Source of the DNA: Drechmeria coniospora | Taxonomy: Eukaryota; Ascomycota; Sordariomycetes; Hypocreales; Ophiocordycipitaceae | Direction: 5' to 3' | DNA length: 64,000 nucleotides | Assembly: GCF_001625195.1 (NCBI RefSeq) | Contig: NC_054391.1 | Coordinates: 8,446,552 to 8,510,551 of the forward strand | Made by a program: the position numbers and the translations under genes | The notes under the pieces: model-generated | Databases searched by the model: none | What the model was told of the DNA's origin: nothing | Seen by the model: only the letters and a program-made list of their open reading frames with translations | Part shown: positions 1 to 10,584 of the stretch, one piece after another | How positions within the stretch are numbered: position 1 is the first letter of the stretch | How the letters are laid out: each line of letters opens with the position of its first letter

Positions 1-918
1 GGTGGGGAAACAATGAGACACAAGCTCGCAGGTCACTGGACGCTGGGCACGGAGTGTGTCCTGGGCTGCTCGGCGGCAATGAGATTGGCCAAGGCGGTAC
101 GCTGTGATTGGCTGCTAGCGGACCACCCCCGCAATATGCCGCCAACCGAGTGGCTCCATTCGCACTCTCGACTGTCTCTCTCCAACTCGAACAACTAATC
201 TGAACGACTCCTGCTGCCAGTGCCCCGAACGCATGGTTTACGTTTTTCCTCCGTACTGCGCATACGTTTGACCTCGTCCTTCGAATGGAGTAATGATCAC
301 GACGACTACCTTGGTTGGCTCACTGACTCACCCGGGCACCTCTCTAGGCCCCTGCCAGGAACGGCGCTGCACGAGCTTCGACTGACATTCTTCCCCGAGG
401 CCACCTGACGGTGCACTCTCTTGGTCCCTCCGCCCCCCGGCACTTGGCTCATCGCCCACTCCGTGAGCAGGTTGCCAGCCTAGGTCCTCTCCTCCCAATC
501 GAGACGCCCCGTTCGCCAGCATCCCCGAAGGCCTTCGAGCAGCCGGCTCCTCGCCGTGGCTGCTTTGACCCGTTCCCCGAACTCCTCCCTGTGCAGCGGC
601 GGGTGGCACCCGGTAGTCGACAATCCATCATCACCAGCGGCGCCGCGCCCTGGCCGACTCGAATCCTGTCCCTCACCCTAGGCGAGAAAAGAGGCGAATG
701 CACGCTGGCGATCAATACCGAGTCATGCATTCGATTCCTGCGGCTCTGTAGCTCTCGCTTTGCTGCGAGACCTTGGGTCCTGCTGGGCACGCAAGCCGTC
801 ACATTCATACCCAGAACGCCCAACAACATACCCACACTCCATTCCCCGTTCCCGTCCGAGCCAGCAGCCGTGGACCGGTGGCCTTTGCCGTTTGGACACC
901 GGCTCCTAGACCGCTGCC
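1..918 (+). promoter_or_regulatory. Upstream region and probable leader of the rim15-like gene
   Basis: No convincing gene is seen here. The sequence becomes C-rich and T-rich on the + strand toward the start codon, as is common in fungal promoters and 5' leaders. The open frames present are short or overlap in several frames with no recognisable protein. I could not locate a TATA box or transcription start with confidence. Confidence 0.4.
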
Positions 919-3900
919 ATGGACACGCCGCCCGGGCCTGCCACGTTGCCGGCCGTGTCCTCGCTGAGGGCCCAGCAGTCCAACCCCATGGAGAGGACCA
1001 TCAGTCAGGACATTCGAGAAGAGCGAGAGGAGCTCCGCGAGGCCGTGGAGCAGACCCAAAACACCATCGTCGACCTCAACCTGGATGGGACGATCAAATG
1101 GGTCAGCCCGTCGTGGACCGATGTCGTCGGCACGCCCTTTGAGAGCGTCAGCGGGATCCCAATATCGGATTTGATCGTCAGCGAAAACAAGACCGCCTTC
1201 TCCGACGTGGTCGAGTTGATGAAGCGAGATGATTCTCGGAGCTACCGAATCAGCTTCGCCATCCACCTAGGGCCGCTGTCCATGCTGCAACCGATCGACT
1301 GCGCTTGCAACGCCCCCGACTCGGGACCGCAAATCGCCAACCTCGAGGCGCAGGGGATCATCGTCTACGACAGTGTCTCCAGCGAGGAAAGCCACGTGAG
1401 CCCCCATCCCAACCCCACTACCCCCCTCCGTGCGTCCCTCGACGCAGCCGTGCTGACGACGTACCCAAAGACGATGTGGATGATCCGTCCGTGGGTGCCT
1501 CCGCAAGAGGTCAAGATCGACTTGCCCGGGGTCATCGTCGACTCCCTCGGCTCGGGTGCCGAGGTCCTCGCCAGCTATCTCACCCAGCTGGCCGAGTCCG
1601 ACGGCCGCGACGCGGAACCTCGGGACCCGCCCCCGCCCGTGCTCTGCCGCATATGCGAGCGTCAGATCCCTCCGTGGTGGTTCGAGAAGCACACCGACTT
1701 GTGTCTGCAGGAGCATCGCGCCGAGATGGATGTCCAGATGGCCCAGGAGAACTTGACCGAGCACCGCCACGCCATCGTCAAGGTGCTCGACGCCTTGGAG
1801 GCGCGCAAGAGCCGCTCCACGTCTGGCGAGCAGAGCGCCGGGCCCATGGCCGAGTACAAGGGCATGCCCATCGGACCGCCTCCGTCGACGCAGTCGTCCC
1901 CGGGGACTTCCCTGGCCCGTCCGCGGGATGGGACCGGCGGCTTCGGCCACTCCAGGGGTCGCTCGTTCGCGATCCGAAGGCCGCAAGCGCGCATCGTGGA
2001 GCTTCTCATGGACCTCTGCGACACTGCCATCGAAATCAGCGGCCCCGCGATCAAGGAGAGCACGTCGCAGCAGAACGACGGAGAGATTCGCACGCAGTCC
2101 CCGCAGTCCGAGTCGAGAATATCGCAGGTCCTGCAGTGGCACTCGCCGAGCTCCAACACCCTCGAGCAAGAGCAGGGCCTCTCCCTGCTCTGCGCCGACA
2201 CCGAGAGGGCCGCCAGAGCCAAGGTGGATGCGGTGTTCCGCCATCGGCGCATCATCGAATACGCGGAACGAATCCGTATCGAGCTCGCCATGCTGGTGCA
2301 GGACTGCATCGAGGAGGCCCTGAGAAAGGCCGCTCGGGTCGCGGCCGGTCAGCTCAGCGACTCGTCCGAGGAGGAGGGCGACGTCGGCCAGGAGGACGTT
2401 CGCGAAGAATACCAGGACGTCACGGACGACGGCGAAGAGGTCGAAGGACCGCGCGGTCGTGCCGAGGACGACTTTGCGAGGCGGTCGACCAACAACCCGT
2501 CGGCGCTGGCCACGGCCCTTCGCCAGATCAACATCTCGGCGAGCCCCAGCCGATCCAGGTCCCGCCCGACGTCCTTTCTCGCCTCGACCAGATCCAGCAG
2601 CCCGAGGGAATGCCCGACGCCGCGCTCGCACGCCGAAGGCGGGTCGGGGGCCCATTTTCCGCCCCGAGAGGCACGCAGAGGGTCCTCTTTGTTCTACGAG
2701 GCGGAGGTGGGCGACAGCGGAGAGAGCCTGCGGTCGTCCTCCGTCGCCTCTCGCGGCGCACAGCGGACGGAATCTCCCATCTCGGAATTCGGCGACCTCA
2801 GGCGTGCGGCGAGTGCGAGACGGCACAACCGTCGAAGCCTCGTCATTCCCGGGGCCACGTCCCCTCGCCGTCAGGAATCGCCGTCCCGCGCCATGCAGCC
2901 GTCGTCGCCGCTGCGGATCAAACCAAGGATGCTCCCCTTCTCGCAGGAGGGGTTGGCGTCCCCCGAGGGCTCGCCCATGTTCACGAGCAGCGAGTTCAGC
3001 TCCCCCGTGTCCCACCCGACCAGGCATCACCGGAGGCAGTCCTCGGCCGCCATATCGGATCTGATGGGCCTGCGAGGGCCGCCGTCCCCGCGGCTGGGCA
3101 TGTCGCAGCCGCCTCCCCAGCAGCCACGACCGGCGCAGCCGTCGATCAAGGATTTCGAAATCATCAAGCCCATCAGCAAGGGGGCCTTTGGCAGCGTCTA
3201 CCTGTCCAAGAAGAAATCCACGGGCGAGTACTTCGCCATCAAGGTTTTGAAAAAGGCCGACATGGTGGCCAAGAACCAAGTCGGAAACGTCAAGGCGGAG
3301 CGGGCCATCATGATGTGGCAGGGGCAGAGCGAGTTCGTCGCCAAGCTCTACTGGACATTCTCGAGCAAGGACTACCTCTACCTCGTCATGGAGTACCTGA
3401 ACGGCGGCGACTGCGCCTCGCTCATCAAGATCCTGGGCGGGCTCACGGAGGACTGGGCGAAGAAGTACCTCGGCGAGGTCGTGCTGGGCGTCGAGCACCT
3501 GCACGAGCGAGACATCATTCACCGCGACCTCAAGCCCGACAACCTGTTGATCGACCAGAAAGGCCACCTCAAGCTCACCGACTTTGGCCTGTCCCGAATG
3601 GGCCTGGTGGGCCGCCAAAAGCGTGCTCTGAACAGCGACGCGGCGGATACGACGCCGGACCTGCTGAGGCAAGGCCCGTTCGCCCGTTCCACGTCCATGG
3701 CTTCGTCTCGATCTGCCTCGCTTGATCTGCACGGCCACGTGCACTCGCCGAGCACGACGCCGCAGATGACGCCGGACATTGGCAGTACGGGCCACCCGTC
3801 CTACTTCAGCCTAGCCTGCGTGCCTCCGGAGCCTCGTCGGGTGTCCAGCAGCCATCGAAGCGACAGCGGTGGGAGCGAGGCCATGACGCACATGCTCTCT

Positions 3901-6663
3901 TCGATGACGCTGAACGACACCGATCCTGGCGCTCAGCCTCCCAGGGCGAGGATGGCCCCGGACGACGACGCGCCGGCCCAGGGGTCGCCCGACATTCCGG
4001 CGATGAACATGAACAGGCTCAGCCTCGACACCCACGCGCGCAATCCGCTACCGGCGTCCAAGATGATGCCGCCGCCCATGGCGCTCTTCGATCCCCTCGA
4101 CGCCAATCGTCGCTTCGTCGGCACGCCCGACTACCTCGCGCCGGAGACCATCAAGGGAGACAAGCAGGACGAGACGAGCGATTGGTGGTCGGTGGGTTGC
4201 ATCATGTTCGAGTTCCTGTACGGAATCCCCCCCTTTCACGCGAGCGAAGCCGAGAAGGTTTTCGAGAACATCCTGGCGCGCAATATTCAATGGCCCGACG
4301 AGTCCGCGTGCGAGCCGGTGTCCGACGAAGCCAAGGATATCATCAACAAGCTCCTCTGCATTGATCCCAAGCAGCGGCTCGGTGCCAACCAGGACGAGAA
4401 GTTTGCCTCGGGCGGCATGGAGATTCGCAGCCAGGCCTGGTTCAAGGACATCAACTGGGACACCTTGGTCGAGGACGAGGCCCAGTTCGTACCCCAGCCT
4501 GAAAACCTGGAAGACACCGAATACTTCGATGCGCGAGGCGCCGTCCTCCAATCTTTCGCCGAGGAGTTGGAGGACCAGCCATCGCCGCAGTCGTCTGCCG
4601 CGGGTTCTGATTACCCGGATCGACCGCACGACGCGCTGTCGCGGGTGAGAGCTCAGGCCAACTCCGCCAGTCGCAAGTTGATGCCCCTTCACATCCCGCC
4701 ACACGTGCGAGACCCGAAGCTGAGGAGACTCAGCGAGCCTGTTGCGACGGATGACTTTGGGGCCTTCACCTTCAAGAACCTGCCGGTTCTGGAGAAGGCG
4801 AACAAGGATGTCATACAGAAGCTGAGGGCCGACGCCTTGGCCGCGCAGAACAAGCAGCCCTCCGTCAGTCCCGTCACGGCGGGCAGCGCGACGTCTCCCG
4901 GCGCGTCCCTCGATGCCAGCCCTGTGCTGTCCACGCACGTGCACAGGACCATCTCCAACGCCAAGGCGGGCAACCGGCCGCAGTCTCCGTCGGGTTTTAG
5001 CCACTCCAACTCGTCGCCGAGTCGGGCCTCGCAGCCTTCGTCGCCGTTGCTCGTCTCCTTCGTCGCCGGGCAAGGAGCGGATGGGCGAAGGAAGGCCTCG
5101 AGCAACTCGTCCAGCCTGTCGTATCAGTCGACGACCTTGCAGCCTGCCGCGGCGCTCGATGTCCTGAAGGCGGTGCCGACCCTCCACAAGGCCGCCACGT
5201 CGATTTCCGTGTCGCCCATCAAGGGCCGTGGAGCGGCGGCCATGCCCCTGGCGCTGTCGCCTCAGAAGCTGGCCGCCGCGCCGCAAGTCGGTGGCGCACT
5301 GTCGACGGGGCGCTCGAGATCCTTGACGGTTGGCTCGCAGGAGTCGAACCCGTCGACGTCAGATGCTTTGCATCGTCACCGTAGCCGAAGAAGTCAAATA
5401 TTCGACATGTCTCCGTCCTCGTCCGACAACGAGGGCGACAAGCACAACGCCCTGCTACGGGTGCAGCGACGCCGGCAGAGCTCGAGGCGGCTTTCGCAAA
5501 TCGCATTCGACGACGGTCCTACGTTTAGGCCGCTGGACGTTTTGATCTGCGAGGACCATCCCGTTTCGAGGATGGTGATGGAAAAGCTGTTGGAAAAGCT
5601 GCGGTGCCGCACCATCTCGGTGGCCAACGGCTCCGAGGCCATACGCTACTCGATGAGCGAGATCAAGTTTGACGCCATCTTCTTGGAGTACAAGCTGCCG
5701 CAAATCAACGGGGCAGACGTCGCGCGCATGATTCGCGAGACGAAGAACACCAACACCCACACGCCGATGGTGGCCATCACGGCATACTTGAAGGAGTTGC
5801 AGGGGCCCCATCACTTTGACTCTCTGATCGAGAAGCCCATCAGCTCGTCCAAGCTGACGGAGGTGCTGCGCACCCTTTGCCAGTGGAGACCAGATTCGCC
5901 ATTTCGGGCCTCCTCCGGCCCGCTGCCGCATCCCAGCATCCCCATCGGCCTTCGAAAGGTGCCTCCGCGAGCAGACGACAGCCCTACATCCGGCATCTCG
6001 GCCTTTGCGGGTCGTCAAGGATCAGGCGCCGTTTCGAGCCGAGAGGATTCCATCGGCTCGAGCGTCTTTGGAGACTCGGAACCCAGCACCATGGACGGGG
6101 TTTCCGTGGCCATCAGCCGCAAGGGGACCGGCGAATGGGACGAAACCGGGCTGGGGATCAACGAAGCGGACATCTTGACGGGCGCAGGACCGTCGTCCAA
6201 GGGGGGCCCATCCTTCGTAGCGCAGCACTCTTCGCCGGGGCGGATGGAAGCCCCCCCGCGGCCGGCGGAGAAGGGGAAGCCGCCGATGGAGGGCGCGGAG
6301 AAGCAGGCGACGACGGGAACGGAGGCTGGCGATGACAAGGGTGACGAGGGCGACGCGACGTCGGATGTGCCAACCCGTCGGAATAGCAAGCCCCTGCATG
6401 GCAAAGCGGCGTTGCCAAGCTCCAAGCTAGGGATTGAGATGATGCGAGCCGACAGCCACGACAGCGTGACGATGAGCTCGGAGACGACATCGGAGGCCGT
6501 GACGCAAGTCGCGACGAGTCCGTTGCAAGAAGCTGCAGCGCCCTTGTCGGAACCAGTCGACGACAACGCAATGGGCCCGCCTTTCAACGGCGGTACGTTT
6601 GAAGTCGGCGCGACGGGGAAGACGGAAGCGTCGGACACTCCGCGTCAGCATGGCGACACATGA
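919..6663 (+). CDS. rim15: Rim15-like PAS / AGC-type protein kinase / receiver-domain protein
   Basis: Large nutrient-signalling Ser/Thr kinase of the Rim15/Cek1 family, which in yeast acts downstream of TORC1, PKA and Pho85 to control quiescence entry. Read without splicing it has 1914 residues. In order: a PAS-like segment (about 40-105); a Cys/His zinc motif (about 243-262, CxxC then HxxxC); Ser/Pro-rich linkers; a kinase domain (about 745-1175) with the VAIK-type lysine at 775, HRD aspartate at 870 and DFG aspartate at 888; and a receiver domain (about 1540-1655). Between DFG and the GTPDYLAPE motif lies an insert of some 170 residues, a hallmark of this family. The receiver phosphoacceptor position is Glu (1590), not Asp. 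A probable in-frame intron at 1396-1470 (donor GTGAGC, branch CTGAC, acceptor AAG) would remove 25 residues, giving 1889. An alternative start is Met at 988. Confidence 0.93.
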   Translation: MDTPPGPATLPAVSSLRAQQSNPMERTISQDIREEREELREAVEQTQNTIVDLNLDGTIKWVSPSWTDVVGTPFESVSGIPISDLIVSENKTAFSDVVELMKRDDSRSYRISFAIHLGPLSMLQPIDCACNAPDSGPQIANLEAQGIIVYDSVSSEESHVSPHPNPTTPLRASLDAAVLTTYPKTMWMIRPWVPPQEVKIDLPGVIVDSLGSGAEVLASYLTQLAESDGRDAEPRDPPPPVLCRICERQIPPWWFEKHTDLCLQEHRAEMDVQMAQENLTEHRHAIVKVLDALEARKSRSTSGEQSAGPMAEYKGMPIGPPPSTQSSPGTSLARPRDGTGGFGHSRGRSFAIRRPQARIVELLMDLCDTAIEISGPAIKESTSQQNDGEIRTQSPQSESRISQVLQWHSPSSNTLEQEQGLSLLCADTERAARAKVDAVFRHRRIIEYAERIRIELAMLVQDCIEEALRKAARVAAGQLSDSSEEEGDVGQEDVREEYQDVTDDGEEVEGPRGRAEDDFARRSTNNPSALATALRQINISASPSRSRSRPTSFLASTRSSSPRECPTPRSHAEGGSGAHFPPREARRGSSLFYEAEVGDSGESLRSSSVASRGAQRTESPISEFGDLRRAASARRHNRRSLVIPGATSPRRQESPSRAMQPSSPLRIKPRMLPFSQEGLASPEGSPMFTSSEFSSPVSHPTRHHRRQSSAAISDLMGLRGPPSPRLGMSQPPPQQPRPAQPSIKDFEIIKPISKGAFGSVYLSKKKSTGEYFAIKVLKKADMVAKNQVGNVKAERAIMMWQGQSEFVAKLYWTFSSKDYLYLVMEYLNGGDCASLIKILGGLTEDWAKKYLGEVVLGVEHLHERDIIHRDLKPDNLLIDQKGHLKLTDFGLSRMGLVGRQKRALNSDAADTTPDLLRQGPFARSTSMASSRSASLDLHGHVHSPSTTPQMTPDIGSTGHPSYFSLACVPPEPRRVSSSHRSDSGGSEAMTHMLSSMTLNDTDPGAQPPRARMAPDDDAPAQGSPDIPAMNMNRLSLDTHARNPLPASKMMPPPMALFDPLDANRRFVGTPDYLAPETIKGDKQDETSDWWSVGCIMFEFLYGIPPFHASEAEKVFENILARNIQWPDESACEPVSDEAKDIINKLLCIDPKQRLGANQDEKFASGGMEIRSQAWFKDINWDTLVEDEAQFVPQPENLEDTEYFDARGAVLQSFAEELEDQPSPQSSAAGSDYPDRPHDALSRVRAQANSASRKLMPLHIPPHVRDPKLRRLSEPVATDDFGAFTFKNLPVLEKANKDVIQKLRADALAAQNKQPSVSPVTAGSATSPGASLDASPVLSTHVHRTISNAKAGNRPQSPSGFSHSNSSPSRASQPSSPLLVSFVAGQGADGRRKASSNSSSLSYQSTTLQPAAALDVLKAVPTLHKAATSISVSPIKGRGAAAMPLALSPQKLAAAPQVGGALSTGRSRSLTVGSQESNPSTSDALHRHRSRRSQIFDMSPSSSDNEGDKHNALLRVQRRRQSSRRLSQIAFDDGPTFRPLDVLICEDHPVSRMVMEKLLEKLRCRTISVANGSEAIRYSMSEIKFDAIFLEYKLPQINGADVARMIRETKNTNTHTPMVAITAYLKELQGPHHFDSLIEKPISSSKLTEVLRTLCQWRPDSPFRASSGPLPHPSIPIGLRKVPPRADDSPTSGISAFAGRQGSGAVSSREDSIGSSVFGDSEPSTMDGVSVAISRKGTGEWDETGLGINEADILTGAGPSSKGGPSFVAQHSSPGRMEAPPRPAEKGKPPMEGAEKQATTGTEAGDDKGDEGDATSDVPTRRNSKPLHGKAALPSSKLGIEMMRADSHDSVTMSSETTSEAVTQVATSPLQEAAAPLSEPVDDNAMGPPFNGGTFEVGATGKTEASDTPRQHGDT
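1396..1470 (+). other. Probable 75-base in-frame intron of the rim15-like gene
   Basis: The donor is GTGAGC, a CTGAC branch-like site lies at 1453-1457, and the acceptor is CCAAAG. The length is a multiple of three and there is no stop codon, so the frame stays open whether or not it is spliced. The removed residues are Pro/Thr-rich and interrupt a conserved-looking run ending in EESH and resuming at TMWMIRPW. The AAG acceptor is less common than CAG or TAG, which lowers confidence. Confidence 0.6.
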
Positions 6664-9600
6664 TGAACGGTGGCCTTGAACCACCCGAATAGGCCGACAG
6701 ATGGATGACGAGCCGACGCCAATGCCCGCAAAGGGCGTGGTTTTTCTTCCCATAACATGATTTGGCCTCCCCCCCCCCCCCCCCCCCAAGAAACAGGGGG
6801 GGATTTCCCTGGTTTGGGATTCTTGACCTATTACTGTACGAAGAAATCAAATCGGCCGTAGCGAGGCGTTTATTGGGATCTTGAAGACGCGCTGAGGAAC
6901 CGCTACATTGCTCGAAGGAGAAGCGCGGCGTCGGTTTGGCGGTAAGAACAACGATACGTGCGGCCATGTGTTCCAAGGTCACGACCACGACCATTCTGTT
7001 GCCACTCCGACAGTCATGCGAGCACAAAGGAGCTTTCCATTCAGCATTCACGACCTGCCATTTTTCAAAGTCGAAAGGGTGGATCTGATGGTCCTCTCGT
7101 CCTTGCTCTGGCGATGTAGACTTATTTCAAAGCTGTCACTTATTAGGTTATTGAGCATGAAGGCGAACGTAGTGAATGTGCATCCAATTCGTTGACGATT
7201 TGCAGAGATGATGATTACAGCCGAGGGTACACTGCACTGTGCGAAGGCTGCATCGTGTACCAGCGCGATAATGTTATGTGCTCGAATGTGCATGCACTCC
7301 TATCGCTGCCTGGCTGCTCCATACGTTTCGAAATGCGATTGAAAAGGAATAATCGGATGGGGCAATGGCCAGAGTCAGCATCCAGATACCAGAGTTGTAG
7401 GTTTGTGCAGATAAGGCGTATGCGTATGCAAGGAGACCATGCCGGCATGATGTTGCACTCCAGCAGGGTGGCGAGGAGAATTCTGTAGCACTCGTACGAG
7501 GGAGGATAGGCGTAGATACCTGGGGCCGTGTTCATCGAGCACTGGCAATCGGCCTGCTCTATTTTGGTCAACAGTAAAACACTCAATTACGTTTGTTTAT
7601 TGGACGTGGATATCCTGGACAAACGGCATTCGTATTATCATCCCTGCATGGTACTTGACAGCCTCTCGCACCCTCTCCGACACCGCATTGACTGCGACAA
7701 TGCATGATGCAGCAGGCGCCCGCTTCGGTATGAAGCAAACAGTGTGACGATAATGTATTGCAGAGTAGACAAATTAGAGGCAGGCGAGTGTACATGTACT
7801 AGTATTCGAATGAGTGCGTACATCTACTTCATTCTACGGGGATTATCGTCAGTACGGAGTATTGTACGAGGATATCGGGCCAGGGGGCCGTGGGATTCCC
7901 CACAGTAAGCGTACTCTGTCCTCGTGCTCCCGTTCTCGAACATGCACTCCAAGAGCTCGCATGCTCGGGTATTCTGACTGTACAGTGGCAACGAAGTCCG
8001 CCGCAGCGGAACGAATGGCTCTCGCTTCCTCGTGGGCGAGGTGGACGGCGGTGAGCGGTGAGCGGTGAATGGTGAGAGACGAGTCACGACGAGAATGCTT
8101 CCTCGGTTGTATGGGGATTATTCATATAAATGTACATGCTCGTATAAGAAGTTCTTTTCATTCGAGTATGGCACATTATTCTCTGTAGAATGCGTCTCAC
8201 ACAAGGCCAGTGTCCTCGTAGGGTATTACGGCAATGGCATTAAGTATTAATACTTGCAAGTACACCTACTTGGGTGTATTTCTGCTCTCGTTGCCAAAGT
8301 ACTTGCGATATGTTCTTGAGAGATCAATGTCTTGCCACTACTCCGTACCGTTGATCGCTATATTTGGCTAGAAGTAATACCAAGTGGGCACGTTGCTTTG
8401 CGCGCTTGCACGTGTACTGTTATCGATTCATCTTACTGGAAGGCGTTGTGAACTACTCCGTACCGCAGAATACATGCGCGAGTAAGTGCATAACATATTA
8501 TTACAGCAAATACATGCACTGCACTGGTTGCTTGTGTGAGGGGATGGGTTGTATCTGCATAGTACACTTGCTCAAGTACGGTACATGTAGCCCTACAGTA
8601 CGTGTAGTTGTATAAGCACTCAAGTACTGTAATTGTATGAATGGAGCACAAAGTACACCGTACTGTACAGTACGTACTTCATGATTGGTAGGTCGTATCC
8701 ATATGTACGTGCATAGTTGTACTGTACAGTAGTTGTAGATATACAGTACTTACAAAAAGGTGTCCTGCAAGCACCCAATGTTGCACAAGTGCATGATAAC
8801 GCGTATTCAAACTTGCTGCCCTCGTAAAAGTGCGTACCGAAGTACATGTACTTAAGCACTGTATGACACGTACTTACGCGCAAGTAAGTACACGTGCACA
8901 TCCAGTAACCTTCCTAGTTGTACGGGGTATTATTGTGGGTGTACTCTGTACGCGAGAGTACTTTATTGCATGTTGGCAGGAGTGCGGTCGAGCCTGCTGT
9001 CAGGCGGCCCGACTGTGGGAAGGAAGAAGGCACGCGACTGACTTCCCCTTCGGCGACAACGTGCATACAAGGCGAATGACCGGGGGTACGTGCCGCGAAC
9101 CTGTCGTCCCTACCTGCCGTATTGGCAAAAGGCTTGGCTAGATCGCCCCCAGGGATCCGATGTGCCGCGCCACCCGAAAGTGTACGTACTACAAGTACTC
9201 CGTGTTACAACTACATCAACTGATACCTTCGCCTCATACCGCTGCACCGACCTACATGTACACTGTACACGTACTGCAAACCCATTCACCTACTTGTTCA
9301 TGTACTTCTACTTCTACTTGTGCTCGCTTCCTTATGTACCGAGTATTCCGTGCAACGGCTCGCACCCAGTTAAAAAAGGATGATGTTCTGTGTCTGCATC
9401 TGAGTTCTCAGGCAGGGCGTCTCGTCCACGACAAACAGAACAAAATTCTTCCTTGGTTGCGACCACCACCAGCACCGCCACCGTTACCTGGGAAGACATC
9501 GCCACCTCACTCACCTTCTCGGTCGTGCACACCTCGGTCATGGCGAACGTTACTCCGTACTGGACGGTTCGTTACCGGCTCTGAAGGAACTTAAAGAGCG

Positions 9601-10584
9601 GGCCCGCTTGGTAAAAGGTGACATCGGCCTCTGCCGTCATCGAGCAAGTCAAGGCAAGCCACGCCAATGCCATGTCAGGTCAAGCAGTGGTTCCGCAAAA
9701 AAAAATCAAGCCAGCACGGTAATAGCGAGGAGAAAGAACCCGGGGCACCGTCACTAGCCAGAGAATCGAACACGTTCTTGACGGTGGCCTCTGACTGGCC
9801 AATGCGCCCCCCGGTCGTTGCTCGATCCTTCCCGCAGTTGTCGCTTCCCCGATCAACTCTAGAAGCTTAGAAAGCTTGAAGAAATTTGACTCCTCCCACC
9901 TTAATGCGCACTCAAGCGTTGTATTAACACGCCCACACTGCACACTTACAGTACAACGTACAGTACTTACATGTACAGTACTTACGTGTAGAAGTACTTA
10001 CTTGCAACTACACAGTTGCAGTTGCAAGAGCAGGCACACTTACATTAATGCCAGTACAGTACATGTACGCCGGACAATAATACTCGTTCATGTACGAATA
10101 CATGACGAATTGTCATTCCCCGTCCGCCGCTCCCTCCCATGCATCTTGTACTCACAAGTACTGCACATGTATGTACTCGCATTTACGAGTACATGTACAT
10201 GTACATGCACTTACAGTAACATTCCATGCTTCCTCGGAACTTCTGGTAACGAGGTCGTATCCGATATTCGCTTCTCGTGCTGATATGATTCTCTCCACTT
10301 CTGCTCTCTGCTGCCTCTAGTATTATTCCCTTCTCTCCGTCTCTCCCTCTCCCTCTCCCGCTTCCGCCTTCTCTTCCTCGTCCTCATCTCCGTCTTCATC
10401 CTGTTCCTCCCTGTTCCCCTCGTACGCAGCCTTTGCCTCTTGCGTGCCTCCGACCAAGCCGCAGGCGCCGTGAGGTGATCGATCCTGTCGACGACGAATA
10501 TTCTCGAACCTCGACGTCAACCCGGCCTACGTCCGTCTCCGTCCTGCCCATCGGTTCGCCCGCTTCGACATTCGGCCAGCCCAC
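6664..10584. other. 3.9 kb intergenic region rich in GTAC motifs
   Basis: No supported gene. It begins with the rim15 3' region, which includes a run of 19 C at 6769-6787 followed by a G run that could pair with it. From about 8100 to 9350 and from 9940 to 10240 the sequence is dense in GTAC-containing words such as TACTCCGTAC, GTACATGTAC and AAGTACTTG. The last 250 bases (about 10320-10440) are strongly CT-rich on the + strand and are probably the promoter and leader of the transporter gene. Confidence 0.6.
6769..6787. repeat. Poly-C tract (19 bases)
   Basis: An uninterrupted run of C lies about 105 bases past the rim15 stop codon, followed within 10 bases by a run of seven G. It may be a slippage-prone site or a source of assembly error. 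Confidence 0.95.

Noticed and set aside
1305..3725. An 806-codon + strand frame overlapping rim15
   Set aside because: It is a shadow frame of the same high-GC gene, rich in Arg, Pro and Gly, with no recognisable motif.
1267..3795. An 842-codon open frame antisense to the rim15-like gene
   Set aside because: High third-position GC in the real gene suppresses stop codons on the other strand. The translation is Arg/Gly/Leu-rich with no domain, and the sense frame has a complete kinase.
9750..9800. tRNA-like B-box (GTTCGATTC) on the minus strand
   Set aside because: The flanking bases do not form a T stem or acceptor stem and no proper A-box spacing exists.
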